A stretch of 64,000 nucleotides of DNA from contig PKTR01000002.1 of the NCBI GenBank assembly GCA_002869065.1, positions 1,468,501 through 1,532,500 of the forward strand. Direction: 5' to 3'. Below, piece by piece: positions 1 to 10,176 of the stretch. The DNA comes from Hyphomicrobiales bacterium. GTDB taxonomy: Bacteria > Pseudomonadota > Alphaproteobacteria > Rhizobiales > Rhodobiaceae. Under the pieces are notes generated by a model. The model was not told where the DNA came from. It saw only the letters and a list, made by a program, of their open reading frames with translations, and made no database searches. The stretch's first letter is position 1, and every line of letters starts with the position of its first letter. The position numbers and the translations under genes are program-made.

Positions 1-303
1 GGCGGCTTCGCCGACCAGTAGGAACTCGATCAGGTAGATGATGAAGACGACCGTGGAGAGCATGTGGTCGATGATCGAGGCGGAGCCGGTGCGGGTCGCC
101 TTGAGGATCTCGAAGAACAGCAGCACGATGGCGACCGCGATCATCAGGTCGCCGATAACCATGGTCCAGCGCGCGCCGGAGATCATTTCGATGGTGAAGA
201 CCGGGTTCGACCAGGGGTCGCCCGGGAAGGCGCCGAGCAGGCCGAAGGCGATGACGTTGTAGACAATCAGCGGAATGATGCTGAGCGGAATGGTGAACAG
301 CAT
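1..303 (-). CDS. Multi-pass membrane protein, C-terminus cut by window edge
   Basis: An ATG at 303 opens a reading frame that runs off the left edge, so only the first 101 residues are visible. They contain three hydrophobic segments (about residues 2-24, 47-68 and 81-98) joined by short loops, with a tryptophan-rich loop GDPWSNP near residue 28. This is a small inner-membrane protein. I do not recognise a named family and assign no function. The 127 bases to the next gene hold no other gene. Confidence 0.7.
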   Translation of the reverse strand, partial: MLFTIPLSIIPLIVYNVIAFGLLGAFPGDPWSNPVFTIEMISGARWTMVIGDLMIAVAIVLLFFEILKATRTGSASIIDHMLSTVVFIIYLIEFLLVGEAA

Positions 304-430
304 GGCGTGGCCTCGTTTCGATCGGCGGCAGACGCCGCATCGCGTCGCTTCCCTGACGCGAAGATTGCCGTAGCGCCGAGTCAGGTCAAGGGGGTTGCGG
401 CCGCCAGGTGGTGCGGCGTCTCTGTACGAG

Positions 431-1894
431 CTAGTCGGTAACGAGTTTGACCTGCATGCCGGTCTCCGGGTCCTCGTCGGCGGCAAGGCCGTTGAGGACG
501 CGGAAAAGGGCGAGACGGCGGGATGCGTCGATGCCGCGCATGCGGGCCGCCATGGCCGCCGCGCTGGCGCCGGCCGGTGTCTTGACGACGCGAATGCGCA
601 GCGGCTTCAGCCTCAGGCGTTCCTCATCCGACAACAGGCGGAAGCTCTGGACCGTCTGGCGGAAGGCGGAATCGAGCGCCGGCGTCGGCGTCTTCGAGGC
701 AAAGATGAAGCGGTAGGACATCTTGTCGACGCGCAGCACCGCGATGCGGAACGACCAGCCGTCGGCAACGGCGGACGCGGTGGCGGCCGGGCGGCCGCCG
801 ATCGAGGTCGAGCGGACGCTGTTTTCAATAAGGCCGTTGACCCAGCCGGAGCGCAGATAGTCGTCGAGCGCCATGGTCGCGGGAATGTCGGTTCCGTCGA
901 AACGCAACGCGGTTCCCGCGCCGTCGGTCGCCAGGACCGCGTCGGAGGAGTTTTCCATCGTGTAGCCGGCGGGGGCGGTGAAAGCGATGCCGAGCTTGGC
1001 ATGCTGGAAGCTGCGGCCGCGCACGAAGCCTTCGCTCGGATCGTCGCCGTAGAGCATGCCGTTGACGTTCTCGAGGTAGGCGGCGCGGTCACGCACGCCG
1101 ATATCGGTGCCCGACACGGCACGGGCGGCGAACTTCGCCTTGGTGATGCGGTCAGGGGTCGTCGGGTGGGACGACAGGAAGTCGGGCTGCTTGCCGGCCC
1201 CGGAATGCGCCGAGGTGACGTCGGCGAAGCGGCCCATGGCGGCGAGGAAGCGCGCGGCTGCGTGCGGATCGTATCCAGCGCGGGCGAGCGTGCGGACACC
1301 GACGATGTCGGCTTCCAATTCCTGCGCCTGCGAGAAGTGCGCAAAGGAGAGTTCGGCCGAGGCGATTGCCGTCTGGGCGGTCTTGGGATCGTCAACGACG
1401 GTTGCCACGACTTCGGTGACGAGCGCCTTTTCCTCGGCCCGCTTGAGACGGGCGATGGCATGCTTGGCTGTCACATGCGCCATTTCGTGACTGATAACGG
1501 CGGCCAGCTCGGAGCTGTCATTGGCGAGCGCCAGCAGGCCGCGGGTTATGTAGAGATAGCCGCCCGGCAGAGCGAAAGCGTTGACCACCGGCGAATTCAG
1601 GATGGTGATCTGGTAGCTCTGCGAGGGGTTGTCGGAGGACGCCACCAGACGTCCGACCATGCGGGCGATCGCGCGCTCGGCGCCGGAATCCTCGTAGACG
1701 CCGCCATAGGCGGCAACGACACGCGGATGTTCCCGCTCGCCGATGGCCGTTTCGCCGCTCGGCGGGCGCGGCTCGTCGGGAATCGGATCGCTGATGGTGA
1801 CGCCGGATGACAGCAGACAGCCAGCCACGCTCAGCGCGACGACAAGCACCGCGCCGGCCCGCGCGATGCGCGCGATGACCGATCCGTTCTGCAT
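431..1894 (-). CDS. M48-family zinc metalloprotease, lipoprotein
   Basis: Predicted envelope metalloprotease of about 487 residues. The zinc-binding HEMAH motif (HExxH) lies near residue 136, and a downstream ELEAD segment supplies the third ligand typical of the M48 (HtpX/BepA/LoiP) group. The N-terminus is a lipoprotein signal with lipobox VAGC, cysteine near residue 26, so the enzyme should be anchored to a membrane on the periplasmic side. I chose the ATG at 1894 because it puts a normal signal peptide at the N-terminus and avoids overlap with the next gene; a longer frame opens at 1948. Family members degrade misfolded envelope proteins; the substrate here is unknown. The region after the protease domain, roughly the last 150 residues, is not recognised. 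Confidence 0.85.
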   Translation of the reverse strand: MQNGSVIARIARAGAVLVVALSVAGCLLSSGVTISDPIPDEPRPPSGETAIGEREHPRVVAAYGGVYEDSGAERAIARMVGRLVASSDNPSQSYQITILNSPVVNAFALPGGYLYITRGLLALANDSSELAAVISHEMAHVTAKHAIARLKRAEEKALVTEVVATVVDDPKTAQTAIASAELSFAHFSQAQELEADIVGVRTLARAGYDPHAAARFLAAMGRFADVTSAHSGAGKQPDFLSSHPTTPDRITKAKFAARAVSGTDIGVRDRAAYLENVNGMLYGDDPSEGFVRGRSFQHAKLGIAFTAPAGYTMENSSDAVLATDGAGTALRFDGTDIPATMALDDYLRSGWVNGLIENSVRSTSIGGRPAATASAVADGWSFRIAVLRVDKMSYRFIFASKTPTPALDSAFRQTVQSFRLLSDEERLRLKPLRIRVVKTPAGASAAAMAARMRGIDASRRLALFRVLNGLAADEDPETGMQVKLVTD

Positions 1895-1917
1895 TTCTTC
1901 CAACTTACCCACGTCCG

Positions 1918-2859
1918 TTAGTCGAGTCTCACTATCTGGCCCGGCCATTGAGCCGATATCAAGGCGCCATCATGGCGCTCAAGCCATCCGCGAATACGGA
2001 TGCGCGCACCTTTGAGGGCTCTTGGATCGAGGCCGGCGGCCACAAATCGCTTCAGATTCCTCTGGTATATCGTGATTGTGAAATCCTCGCGCCACTTTCT
2101 TCCAAAATTCAGATAGATCGTCGACCGGGTTTCCCCTACGGAAAGAATGCGGCCCTCGACGATGGCAAAGCCGGGCGCTGCCTCGGCTAGCGAGGGGGCG
2201 TCGGCGCTGCGAATCGTCAGCGTCTGCCAGAGCCCAAACCCGGCGGTGCGGGCATCGTGTTCCAGACGTTCAAGGTCGGCGCGGCAAGGCGTCGTCTCGC
2301 CGGGTTCGACGCCGATCGCGGCATTGCCGGCGGCAAGCTGGTGGCCGTCGAGCCACAACCCGTCATCGGCGCGCACGAGATGCGCATGGATACGGCCGTA
2401 GCGGTCGGGTGTGGCGCCTTCGGCGAGCAGGCGTACGCTTCGGCCGGCAATCACTTTTGCGAGATGGGCACGGGCGCGCGGGTCCGGCGGAGCGTTCAGG
2501 CGGATCTCGGACGGCGGCATGAGGCCTCGCATGCGCACGGTGCGGCCGTCGGCGAGGCGGAGGGTGATGGCGCCGAGAATTTCGGCGACGGCGAATGCCT
2601 CGGTGGTGGGTGTGCCGCAGGCGGGGACGAGGGGGTCGGCGGCAAGCGCCCCGATCGTCGAAACGGCGAAGCCGGTGGCGAATATTACAACAAGGCGCAA
2701 CAAGGGAGCGGCCCGCGGGCGGGCGCGAAACCATGGCGCGCAGCGCTGTGCCGGCAGGTGCAAATCTTCGCCATGTCCTCTTGTCGCCCCGTCGATCCGG
2801 TCCACCTCTATCCCCAGCGATACAGTTTCCCTTGCCGGTCTGTTCCCCGCGTGCCGCAC
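1918..2859 (-). CDS. Secreted thermonuclease-like (SNase) protein
   Basis: The middle of this 313-residue frame resembles the staphylococcal nuclease fold: a strand with VRMRG, then PPSEI, then a DRYGRIHAHLV segment carrying the arginine expected in the active site, and GLW near the domain end. A hydrophobic stretch before AADP, about residues 50-75, looks like a signal peptide, so the product is probably exported. The first 40 or so residues look non-native and the true start may lie further in; no strong ribosome-binding site decides it. The C-terminal 70 residues form an extra domain. It ends 23 bases before the M48 gene and may be co-transcribed with it. Nuclease activity is inferred from family resemblance only. 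Confidence 0.65.
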   Translation of the reverse strand: MRHAGNRPARETVSLGIEVDRIDGATRGHGEDLHLPAQRCAPWFRARPRAAPLLRLVVIFATGFAVSTIGALAADPLVPACGTPTTEAFAVAEILGAITLRLADGRTVRMRGLMPPSEIRLNAPPDPRARAHLAKVIAGRSVRLLAEGATPDRYGRIHAHLVRADDGLWLDGHQLAAGNAAIGVEPGETTPCRADLERLEHDARTAGFGLWQTLTIRSADAPSLAEAAPGFAIVEGRILSVGETRSTIYLNFGRKWREDFTITIYQRNLKRFVAAGLDPRALKGARIRIRGWLERHDGALISAQWPGQIVRLD

Positions 2860-3050
2860 AACCCGACAGGCGTCATCTCAGGATAGGGGCGGCTTCCGGT
2901 CAAGCGGCATCAGCGCTCGTAGCGGGCTGTTTGGCTGTGATACAGAGACGGTGTTGCGACTAATTCCTATGCTGCAACGCACAATACGGCTTGCGCAGAC
3001 GCCCGCTTGACCTGTAAGAGGGTCTGGAATTTCACGGAGGGAAGACACCC

Positions 3051-3584
3051 ATGCGTATTGACGCCGTTCCCATCGGCAAGAACCCGCCGCACGACATCAA
3101 TGTGATCATCGAGGTGACCGTCGGCGGTGAGCCCATCAAGTACGAGATGGACAAGGAGGCTGGCGCCATGTGGGTCGACCGCTTCCTCTACACGCCGATG
3201 CGGTATCCCGGAAATTACGGCTTCGTGCCGCACACGCTGTCGGACGATGGCGATCCGATCGACGTGCTGGTTCCCAACCAGCGTCCGATCGTGCCGGGCG
3301 CGATCATTAACTGCCGTCCGATCGGCGTGCTGCGGATGGAAGACGAATCCGGTCACGACGAGAAGATCATCGCGGTGCCGTCGCACAAGCTGACCAAGCG
3401 CTACGACAAGATCCACTCCTATGAGGATCTGCCGCCGATCACGCTGCACCAGATCGAGCACTTCTTCGCTCACTACAAGGATCTGGAGCCGAACAAGTGG
3501 GTGAAGATCGTCGGCTGGGGCACCGCGGCGGAAGCCGAAACCCTGATCGTTGAAGCGATCGACCGCGCCCGCGGCCCGTCATAG
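3051..3584 (+). CDS. ppa: Inorganic pyrophosphatase
   Basis: Cytoplasmic family I pyrophosphatase of 177 residues, the usual bacterial length. It hydrolyses pyrophosphate to two phosphates and so pulls biosynthetic reactions forward. The signature DDGDPIDVL carries the metal-binding aspartates, and the [10 protein letters not shown] segment is characteristic. The ATG is preceded by GGAGGG at 3036-3041, a clear ribosome-binding site. It converges with ispA, with 37 bases between the stop codons. Confidence 0.97.
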   Translation: MRIDAVPIGKNPPHDINVIIEVTVGGEPIKYEMDKEAGAMWVDRFLYTPMRYPGNYGFVPHTLSDDGDPIDVLVPNQRPIVPGAIINCRPIGVLRMEDESGHDEKIIAVPSHKLTKRYDKIHSYEDLPPITLHQIEHFFAHYKDLEPNKWVKIVGWGTAAEAETLIVEAIDRARGPS

Positions 3585-3621
3585 GCCACAGGCGACCTAT
3601 CGAGACCGAACCCGGACGGGT

Positions 3622-4530
3622 TCAAGCCTGCCGCTCGGCGATGAACCGGGCGGCGGTGCGCAAGACACTCGCCTCAGGGCCGAAGCGCGACAGCGCTGCT
3701 TCGGCCTCGGCAACGAGATCGCGCAGTTTCCGGCGCGACGCTTCCAGACCGAGAAGACCGACCAGGGTTGCCTTCCCCCTTTCAGCATCCTTGCCGGTCG
3801 CCTTGCCGACAGCGTCGGCATGGGATTCGACGTCGAGGAGATCGTCGGCCAACTGGAAAGCCAGGCCGATCGCGGTCGCATAGCGGTCGAGATCGCGCCG
3901 GAGACTGGCGTCCGCGCGCGCCAGGATGGCGCCGAAGGCCACCGAGGCCTTGATCAGCGCGCCGGTTTTCATGGCCTGCAATTCGGCAATTTCAGCTTCC
4001 GAAAGAGAGCGGTTCTCGGCAGCCAGATCGAGCATCTGTCCGCCGGCCATGCCGCCAAGCCCGCTTGTGCGGGCAAGCGTCAGGACGAGTTCGGCGCGGA
4101 CACCGGCGTCCGCGTCGGTCGCCGGATCGGCAAGCACGTCGAACGCATAGGTGAGCAGCGCGTCGCCGGCGAGTATCGCGGTCGCCGGATCGTATTTGCG
4201 ATGCACCGTCGGTTGGCCGCGGCGCATGTCGTCGTCGTCCATGTCCGGCAGGTCGTCATGCACCAGGCTGTAGCAATGAACGAGTTCGAGCGCAGACGCG
4301 GCGCGTTCGGCGCCTTCGCCGGTGTGGCCGAGCAGGCGCGCGGTTTCGATAACGAGAAACGGGCGCAGGCGTTTGCCGCCGCCGAGGCTGGCATAGCGCA
4401 TGGCGTCGAGCAGGCGGGCCGGGCGGGTGCGCTCGCCGTCCAGCGGGGTGGCGCCGAGCAGGGCGTCGAGACGCTGTTCGACGCTGGCGGCGGTTTCGGC
4501 GAGGCGGGCTTCAAAGGTGGCGTCGACCAC
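3622..4530 (-). CDS. ispA: Polyprenyl diphosphate synthase (farnesyl diphosphate synthase type)
   Basis: Trans-isoprenyl diphosphate synthase of 302 residues that condenses isopentenyl diphosphate with allylic diphosphates, supplying farnesyl or geranylgeranyl diphosphate. GGKRLRP lies at 51-57. The first aspartate-rich motif, HDDLPDMDDDD, starts near residue 91, and the second, QLADDLLD, is near residue 226. The start is GTG at 4530. The two extra residues inside the first aspartate motif fit the bacterial type II farnesyl diphosphate synthases, which favours ispA, but chain length cannot be fixed by eye. xseB and dxs, often its neighbours, are not adjacent. mtgA is divergent, 177 bases away. 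Confidence 0.88.
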   Translation of the reverse strand: MVDATFEARLAETAASVEQRLDALLGATPLDGERTRPARLLDAMRYASLGGGKRLRPFLVIETARLLGHTGEGAERAASALELVHCYSLVHDDLPDMDDDDMRRGQPTVHRKYDPATAILAGDALLTYAFDVLADPATDADAGVRAELVLTLARTSGLGGMAGGQMLDLAAENRSLSEAEIAELQAMKTGALIKASVAFGAILARADASLRRDLDRYATAIGLAFQLADDLLDVESHADAVGKATGKDAERGKATLVGLLGLEASRRKLRDLVAEAEAALSRFGPEASVLRTAARFIAERQA

Positions 4531-4707
4531 GGTACTGTCGTCTCCTCTCGTGCCCTTGGCGGGTGCATTGGTATATTGCGCCGGCGGGACGGTCGGGCTT
4601 TGCGGCCCTTGCCGGGCCGGTTGCCTCCCTATAGACGCTTGCGGCGATGTTGCAAACCGGGCGAACGGTCTCGGTTGTCATGACCGATCGAACGGGGAAC
4701 GGATCAG

Positions 4708-5448
4708 GTGTCGTTGATCATCGAGGAACGATCGGGCGATGGCGGGCGTGGAAAAAGCCCGAAGGGGGGCGGCTGGCTACGCGTGACGCTGCGCTGGCTG
4801 GTGCGTATCGTCGTCATTCTCATCGTGCTGCCACTCGTGCTGACGCCGCTCTACCGCTTCGTCGATCCGCCGGCTTCCGCGCTGATGCTGTGGCAGATGG
4901 CACAGGGCAGGACACTGGAGCGGCAGTGGGTGCCGATCGAGCAGATCTCGCCGGAACTGGTGAAGGCGGTGATCTCGTCGGAGGACGGCCGTTTCTGCGA
5001 GCATTCAGGCATCGACTGGCACGAGCTGCAAAAGGTCGTCAGCGACGAGGACGGCCCGTCGCGCGGCGCCAGCACGCTGACCATGCAACTGGTCAAGAAC
5101 CTCTTCCTGTGGCCGTCGCGGTCCTATCTGCGCAAGGCGGTCGAGCTTCCCTTGGCCGTCTATGCCGATCTGGTGCTGCCGAAACGGCGTATCATGGAGC
5201 TCTATCTGAATGTCGCGGAATGGGGCCCGGACCTGTTTGGGGCCGAGGCCGCCGCGCAGCGCTATTTCAAACGTCCGGCGGCGAAACTGCGCCGCAGCGA
5301 GGCGGCTCTCCTGGCGGCTGCCTTGCCCAATCCGATCGCGCGAAATCCGGCCAAGCCGGCGAAATATCATCGCCGCTATGCGCGCACCATCGAAAAGCGT
5401 GCGGCGGGCGCCGGGCCGCATGTGGCCTGCGTGCTCGGAGAGCGGTAA
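4708..5448 (+). CDS. mtgA: Monofunctional biosynthetic peptidoglycan transglycosylase
   Basis: Inner-membrane GT51 glycosyltransferase that polymerises lipid II into glycan strands without a transpeptidase domain. It has 246 residues, typical for MtgA. One membrane anchor spans about residues 28-50. The catalytic glutamate is in SSEDGRFCEHSG (E92), and the family motifs GASTLTMQLVKNLFLW and YLNVAEWG are present. The start is GTG at 4708. It reads toward rpmF; the 156 bases between hold no obvious terminator. Confidence 0.95.
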   Translation: MSLIIEERSGDGGRGKSPKGGGWLRVTLRWLVRIVVILIVLPLVLTPLYRFVDPPASALMLWQMAQGRTLERQWVPIEQISPELVKAVISSEDGRFCEHSGIDWHELQKVVSDEDGPSRGASTLTMQLVKNLFLWPSRSYLRKAVELPLAVYADLVLPKRRIMELYLNVAEWGPDLFGAEAAAQRYFKRPAAKLRRSEAALLAAALPNPIARNPAKPAKYHRRYARTIEKRAAGAGPHVACVLGER

Positions 5449-5604
5449 CGACTCTTTTCGGTTTTGGCGAAAAACCGCACGAATGGGCTGGTCAAGACGG
5501 GTCTAACTCTGTATAAGGTCGCCCGATCCGAGACATTTTTTGCGCTGCACGTCCGGGGTGAGCCTGGGGCGGTTCAGCGCGTTTCGACGACGGAGATGTA
5601 CACC

Positions 5605-5790
5605 ATGGCTGTGCCGAAGAGAAAAACCTCGCCGATGAAGCGCGGATTCCGCCGCTCGGCGGATGCCCTGAAGCAGCCGACCTACATCGAGGACAAGGAC
5701 TCCGGCGAACTCCGTCGTCCGCATCACATCGACCTTAAGACGGGGATGTATCGCGGCCGACAGGTCCTGGAGCCGAAGGACGAGATCTAA
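5605..5790 (+). CDS. rpmF: 50S ribosomal protein L32
   Basis: Small basic ribosomal protein of 61 residues, beginning [14 protein letters not shown], the hallmark of bacterial L32. The frame is open upstream, but the ATG at 5605 matches the universal L32 N-terminus. It lacks the paired cysteines of zinc-binding L32, as expected for a cysteine-free alphaproteobacterial form. A terminator follows at 5905-5938. Confidence 0.97.
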   Translation: MAVPKRKTSPMKRGFRRSADALKQPTYIEDKDSGELRRPHHIDLKTGMYRGRQVLEPKDEI

Positions 5791-5904
5791 GGACGGGTTC
5801 GTCCGCTTTGGCGGGCGGTCTGTCGGGATCCGCTGTCCGGGCATTGTCGGCACGCCGCATCATGCGGCAGGCAATGCGAAAAGGTCGGATGACTGATTGA
5901 TACG

Positions 5905-5938
5905 AAAACGGGTCGGCAAATCTGCCGGCCCGTTTTTG
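5905..5938 (+). terminator. Rho-independent terminator after rpmF
   Basis: An 11-bp stem (5908-5918 with 5923-5933, one G-T wobble) with loop AATC is followed by TTTTTGTTTG. It is placed to end rpmF transcription. The rest of the 414-base gap to the next likely start at 6205 shows no gene: the open frame upstream of 6205 has a composition unlike a protein N-terminus. Confidence 0.85.
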
Positions 5939-6204
5939 TTTGTTTGAGGGCTGCCCGCAACCTGCCTCCTTCGGGGGACCCCCTCCGGCCAGCCGCCGCC
6001 GCGGTCTTAACCGCCCCGGAACAATTGCCGGTGGCCGTCTTGGACGGCAAGTCGTCTTCGGCTAGGGTTGCCGTGCCCGACCGGTTGCGCGCTGGAAATT
6101 CAGTCTCTTGTCACCGGTGGCGGGCGCTCGCCATCCGTCCGGCCGTTTCTGCCGCGGGTCTTCCGGTGGCGGTACGGACACGGAGTTCGAACCCGGGGGG
6201 CGGG

Positions 6205-8394
6205 GTGGACGTTTCGGTCATCATACCGTGCTTCAACAGCGAAGCATTCCTCGAAGAGTGTATCGCTTCGGTGGTCGCGCAACAGGGCGTGTCGTTCGAA
6301 ATCATTGCGATTGACGATGGCAGCACGGATGGAACGCCGGCCCTGCTCGCAGCCTTGCAGACGAGGGTCCCGCACTTTCGCGTTGAGACGCTCGCTCGCA
6401 ACGGTGGCCAGGCGAAAGCCCGAAATGTCGGGATCGAGCTCGCCGTCGGCCGCTATATCGCCTTTCTCGATTCCGATGATTTTTATGCGCACGATCAGGT
6501 GCTGGCGGGGTGGCTGGCGCAGGCGGATGCGGATGGCCTCGACATTTGCATCGCCCAGTACAAAGTCCTGGCGGAAGATGGTTCGCTGAAACCGATGCCG
6601 GGTGTCGGCGGGCTCGGCGTGCCGTTCTCGACCGCTTACCAGTCTCCTGAGATCGCCAACATCATCTGCAGTTGGCAGATGCTCTTGAACCACGCCTTCG
6701 TGCGGCAACACGAATTGCGGTTTTCAAACCTGCTTCGGCAAAGGGAAGATCGCGTCTTCTTTCTCCAGGCTCTGTTTAAGGCCGATCGCATCGGCGTTTG
6801 TCCGGACGTGGTGATCAACCATCGGCGACACCCCGGCAGCACCACGAAACGGGTCGATTACGATCAGCTCGCGCAGTACACAACGGGTATGCCGCTGGTC
6901 CGGGGCATCCTGGATGATGCCGATGCGGTCGGGCGTCTTCATCCGGATTTCGCGCGGGTAAATGCCCTCGTCTACTGGCGTACGGTATTCGAGTACTGGA
7001 CGCCGCTCGTCGTCGAGGCTCTCGGTGACGGGGCGACGGAGGAAAGCGGCAGGGCGCAGCCGACGGAGCGCGAGATCGCGCTTCGGTTCCTTGCCAATCT
7101 TCACGACCTGACCAGGGATGCGCCGCTGCTCTTCCCCGACACGGTATTCAACAAGATCGGCCCGTTTCGCGAACGGCTCGCCGAGGGTGTCTACGATGTG
7201 GGGCGGATGGCGGTTGCCGCGAAGCGCTACGATATCCTGCTGGCGCTCCTGAACGGCGAACGGTTGCATCTGAGCGAATTGACGGCACTCATCGTTCAGT
7301 CGGGTTTACCGTGGGCTGAGACGGCCGTCTGCTACTATCTGCGTTTTCTCAGGAGCTGCGCGTTCCCCCAGGAGAGGGTCACCTCCGCGACGCCGCCGCT
7401 CAACGCTCTGATCAAGCGTGTGGTGCTGCATTCCGGGATGCCGGGTACCGGCTCGACGGCGATCCAGGATACGCTCGAAAACAACCGTCTTCGGCTGCTC
7501 GAACAGGGGATCTGGTATCCGGTCTACGGGACGATGCGGGAGCGGGGCGTCCGGCGCGATCACGCCTTGGGTCACGTCGCGCTCATTCGCCGTGTCTTGA
7601 CCGGGCGGGAGGATGTGTCGGCGAGGCTTGCCGCGGAAATCGCGTCATTGGAGCGGCCGGTCGACACGCTGGTGCTGTCGGTCGAGGCCATGCTGTCCCA
7701 TCCGATCTGGCGATCCGGGCAACCAGAGCATGCGGGAGCGCCTTCGCCGATCATGGCGCTGGTCGATGCGCTCGGTGTCGACCATGTCGAGGTGGTGGCC
7801 GTGCTGCAGCGGCAGGATCGCTGGTTCGCGTCGTATTTTCGCGAGGTGATGGCCGATCCTTTCAATGACGTCATTGCCGGTCCGCGCAGTTTTGTCGACC
7901 TGGTGAGGTCGACCGGCTTGCTCGACTACCAAGGGATGCTGCGGGACCTTGAAGCGCCGGACCGCGTCCGGAAGCTTCATGTCGAAAGCCACCAGCGGGT
8001 GGCGCAGGCTGGCGGCAGTGTCCGTTGGTTCCTGAACCGCGTCGGGATTGCCGCTGACCGCTTCGTCGAGGGGGTATCGGCCGCGAGCAACGGCACCCAT
8101 ACGGATGCCATTGCTGCCAGTGTCCGCCTTTTGAAACGGTTACGGCTGCCGCGCGTTGCGACGTCGCGGCTCTTCGAGGCCATCAGCCGTTCCGAAGTTC
8201 TTGCGCAGTCCGGGTATGCTCTGGTTTCAAAAGAGGATTGGGATCACTTCGATCAGGTGCTGGCGCGCGAGCTGGCCGATTTCGACGCGCGGTTTCCAGA
8301 CGAGAAACAGCCGCGCGATCCGCGTCGCGAGGATGCCGAGAGGCTTCCGATTCTGCCGGAGTTGATGGCTGCCGGAGCGGGCCAATTCATTTGA
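6205..8394 (+). CDS. Family 2 glycosyltransferase fused to a sulfotransferase-like domain
   Basis: About 729 residues with two recognisable parts. Residues 1 to about 230 are a GT-A family 2 glycosyltransferase: VSVIIPCFN, then the nucleotide-sugar motif DDGSTDGT, then FLDSDDFY carrying the DxD metal site. A middle region of about 170 residues is unassigned. From about residue 403 comes a second domain opening with HSGMPGTGSTAIQ, which resembles the 5'-phosphosulfate (PAPS) binding loop of sulfotransferases of the HxGxPKTGTT type. I place the start at GTG 6205 because the GT2 strand begins directly after it; an open frame continues upstream to 5944 without protein-like content. It is isolated between two terminators and no polysaccharide genes adjoin. 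Likely role: addition and possibly sulfation of a surface glycan. The sulfotransferase assignment is weaker than the GT2 one. Confidence 0.75.
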   Translation: MDVSVIIPCFNSEAFLEECIASVVAQQGVSFEIIAIDDGSTDGTPALLAALQTRVPHFRVETLARNGGQAKARNVGIELAVGRYIAFLDSDDFYAHDQVLAGWLAQADADGLDICIAQYKVLAEDGSLKPMPGVGGLGVPFSTAYQSPEIANIICSWQMLLNHAFVRQHELRFSNLLRQREDRVFFLQALFKADRIGVCPDVVINHRRHPGSTTKRVDYDQLAQYTTGMPLVRGILDDADAVGRLHPDFARVNALVYWRTVFEYWTPLVVEALGDGATEESGRAQPTEREIALRFLANLHDLTRDAPLLFPDTVFNKIGPFRERLAEGVYDVGRMAVAAKRYDILLALLNGERLHLSELTALIVQSGLPWAETAVCYYLRFLRSCAFPQERVTSATPPLNALIKRVVLHSGMPGTGSTAIQDTLENNRLRLLEQGIWYPVYGTMRERGVRRDHALGHVALIRRVLTGREDVSARLAAEIASLERPVDTLVLSVEAMLSHPIWRSGQPEHAGAPSPIMALVDALGVDHVEVVAVLQRQDRWFASYFREVMADPFNDVIAGPRSFVDLVRSTGLLDYQGMLRDLEAPDRVRKLHVESHQRVAQAGGSVRWFLNRVGIAADRFVEGVSAASNGTHTDAIAASVRLLKRLRLPRVATSRLFEAISRSEVLAQSGYALVSKEDWDHFDQVLARELADFDARFPDEKQPRDPRREDAERLPILPELMAAGAGQFI

Positions 8395-8403
8395 GGCAAA
8401 GAA

Positions 8404-8436
8404 AAGGGAGGGCGCTTTGGTGAAGCGCCCTCCCTT
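8404..8436. terminator. Perfect stem terminator between convergent genes
   Basis: A perfect 14-bp stem (8404-8417 with 8423-8436, loop TGGTG) lies between the glycosyltransferase fusion and the sigma-factor gene. The T-rich tail (TTTTCTTTG) is on the minus strand, so it best serves the sigma-factor gene; the plus strand lacks a T run. Confidence 0.85.
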
Positions 8437-8461
8437 GCAACTGGCTGTCGCCGGGATTTCG

Positions 8462-9331
<870 letters not shown>

Positions 9332-9398
9332 GTTTCTTCCCCGTATGCCGTTCTCATCCATGCTCAAGGCGATGCCCCTGCATCGCCGGACCGACTCA

Positions 9399-9427
9399 AT
9401 ATAGGGATGCGAGTGAGTTTTATAAAG
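9399..9427 (-). promoter_or_regulatory. Candidate promoter for the rpoH-type gene
   Basis: On the minus strand a -35-like CTTTAT (9422-9427) and a -10 CTATAT (9399-9404) are separated by exactly 17 bases. This matches the alphaproteobacterial pattern CTTGAC-N17-CTATAT at 4 of 6 and 6 of 6 positions. It lies in an AT-rich patch 68 bases upstream of the chosen start. The pattern fits either the housekeeping sigma factor or autoregulation by RpoH, whose -10 is similar. Confidence 0.45.
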
Positions 9428-9531
9428 GTTCTAAATTTATTCTCTTGGGATCGCAGCCCGGGAAATATCGAGTCTTCGATACGTAATTTCCCTCATATCA
9501 TGAAAATGGTATTTTAGGAAATGCAAAAATA

Positions 9532-9551
9532 AACCCGGCCGAAGCCGGGTT
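9532..9551 (-). terminator. Terminator after carD
   Basis: An 8-bp perfect stem (9532-9539 with 9544-9551) has a TTCG tetraloop when read on the minus strand and is followed there by TATTTTTG. It sits 53 bases past the carD stop codon and separates it from rpoH. Confidence 0.85.
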
Positions 9552-9603
9552 CATCAAAGCGTTTTCACGATGCGTGCGCATCGAGGCGCAGGGTGGTTGC
9601 GGG

Positions 9604-10176
9604 TTACGCAGCCTCTTCCTGGGCATCGTCGTCGTCGGCCTTCTTCTCGCCGCGGCGCGGGCTCTTGGCGAGGTTCTGTTCGATCTGGCGGATCGCTTCG
9701 GTCTCCGACACCTTGTTGACGGAGGCGATTTCGCGCGCCATGCGGTCAAGCGCGGCTTCGTACAGCTGGCGTTCGGAGTAGGACTGCTCCGGCTGCTGAT
9801 CCGAGCGATAGAGATCGCGCACGACTTCGGAGATGGCGATCAGGTCGCCGGAATTGATCTTGGCTTCGTATTCCTGCGCGCGGCGGCTCCACATGGTGCG
9901 CTTGACGCGGGCGCGGCCACGGATGGTTTCCAGCGCCTTTTCGACGGTGTCGCCGTCGGCGAGCTTGCGCATGCCCACGGAGCCGATCTTGGCGACCGGG
10001 ACGCGCAGGGTCATCTTGTCTTTTTCGAAGCTAATGACGAACAATTCGAGCTTGATACCGGCGACTTCCTGTTCTTCGATGGCCGTGATCTGGCCGACGC
10101 CGTGAGCTGGATAAACGATAAATTCTGAAGTCTTGAAACCCTGGCGCTGCGCGGTCTTCTTGCTGGTCGTTGCCAT
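9604..10176 (-). CDS. CarD/CdnL-type RNA polymerase-binding regulator
   Basis: Protein of 190 residues. After a short basic N-terminal tail comes the RNA-polymerase interaction domain (EFIVYPAHGVGQI and an IEEQEVAG segment), then a helical DNA-backbone binding domain containing RAQEYEAKINSGD. CarD-family proteins bind the polymerase beta subunit and stabilise open complexes at promoters, notably of rRNA genes. The C-terminus ends in an acidic tail. The start is ATG 10176, with AGGAG upstream; the frame is open further but that part is not protein-like. Confidence 0.93.
   Translation of the reverse strand: MATTSKKTAQRQGFKTSEFIVYPAHGVGQITAIEEQEVAGIKLELFVISFEKDKMTLRVPVAKIGSVGMRKLADGDTVEKALETIRGRARVKRTMWSRRAQEYEAKINSGDLIAISEVVRDLYRSDQQPEQSYSERQLYEAALDRMAREIASVNKVSETEAIRQIEQNLAKSPRRGEKKADDDDAQEEAA

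Noticed and set aside
6181..6200. T-arm-like GTTCGAACCC upstream of the glycosyltransferase
   Set aside because: The 5-bp T stem does not pair and no acceptor stem or anticodon arm is present.
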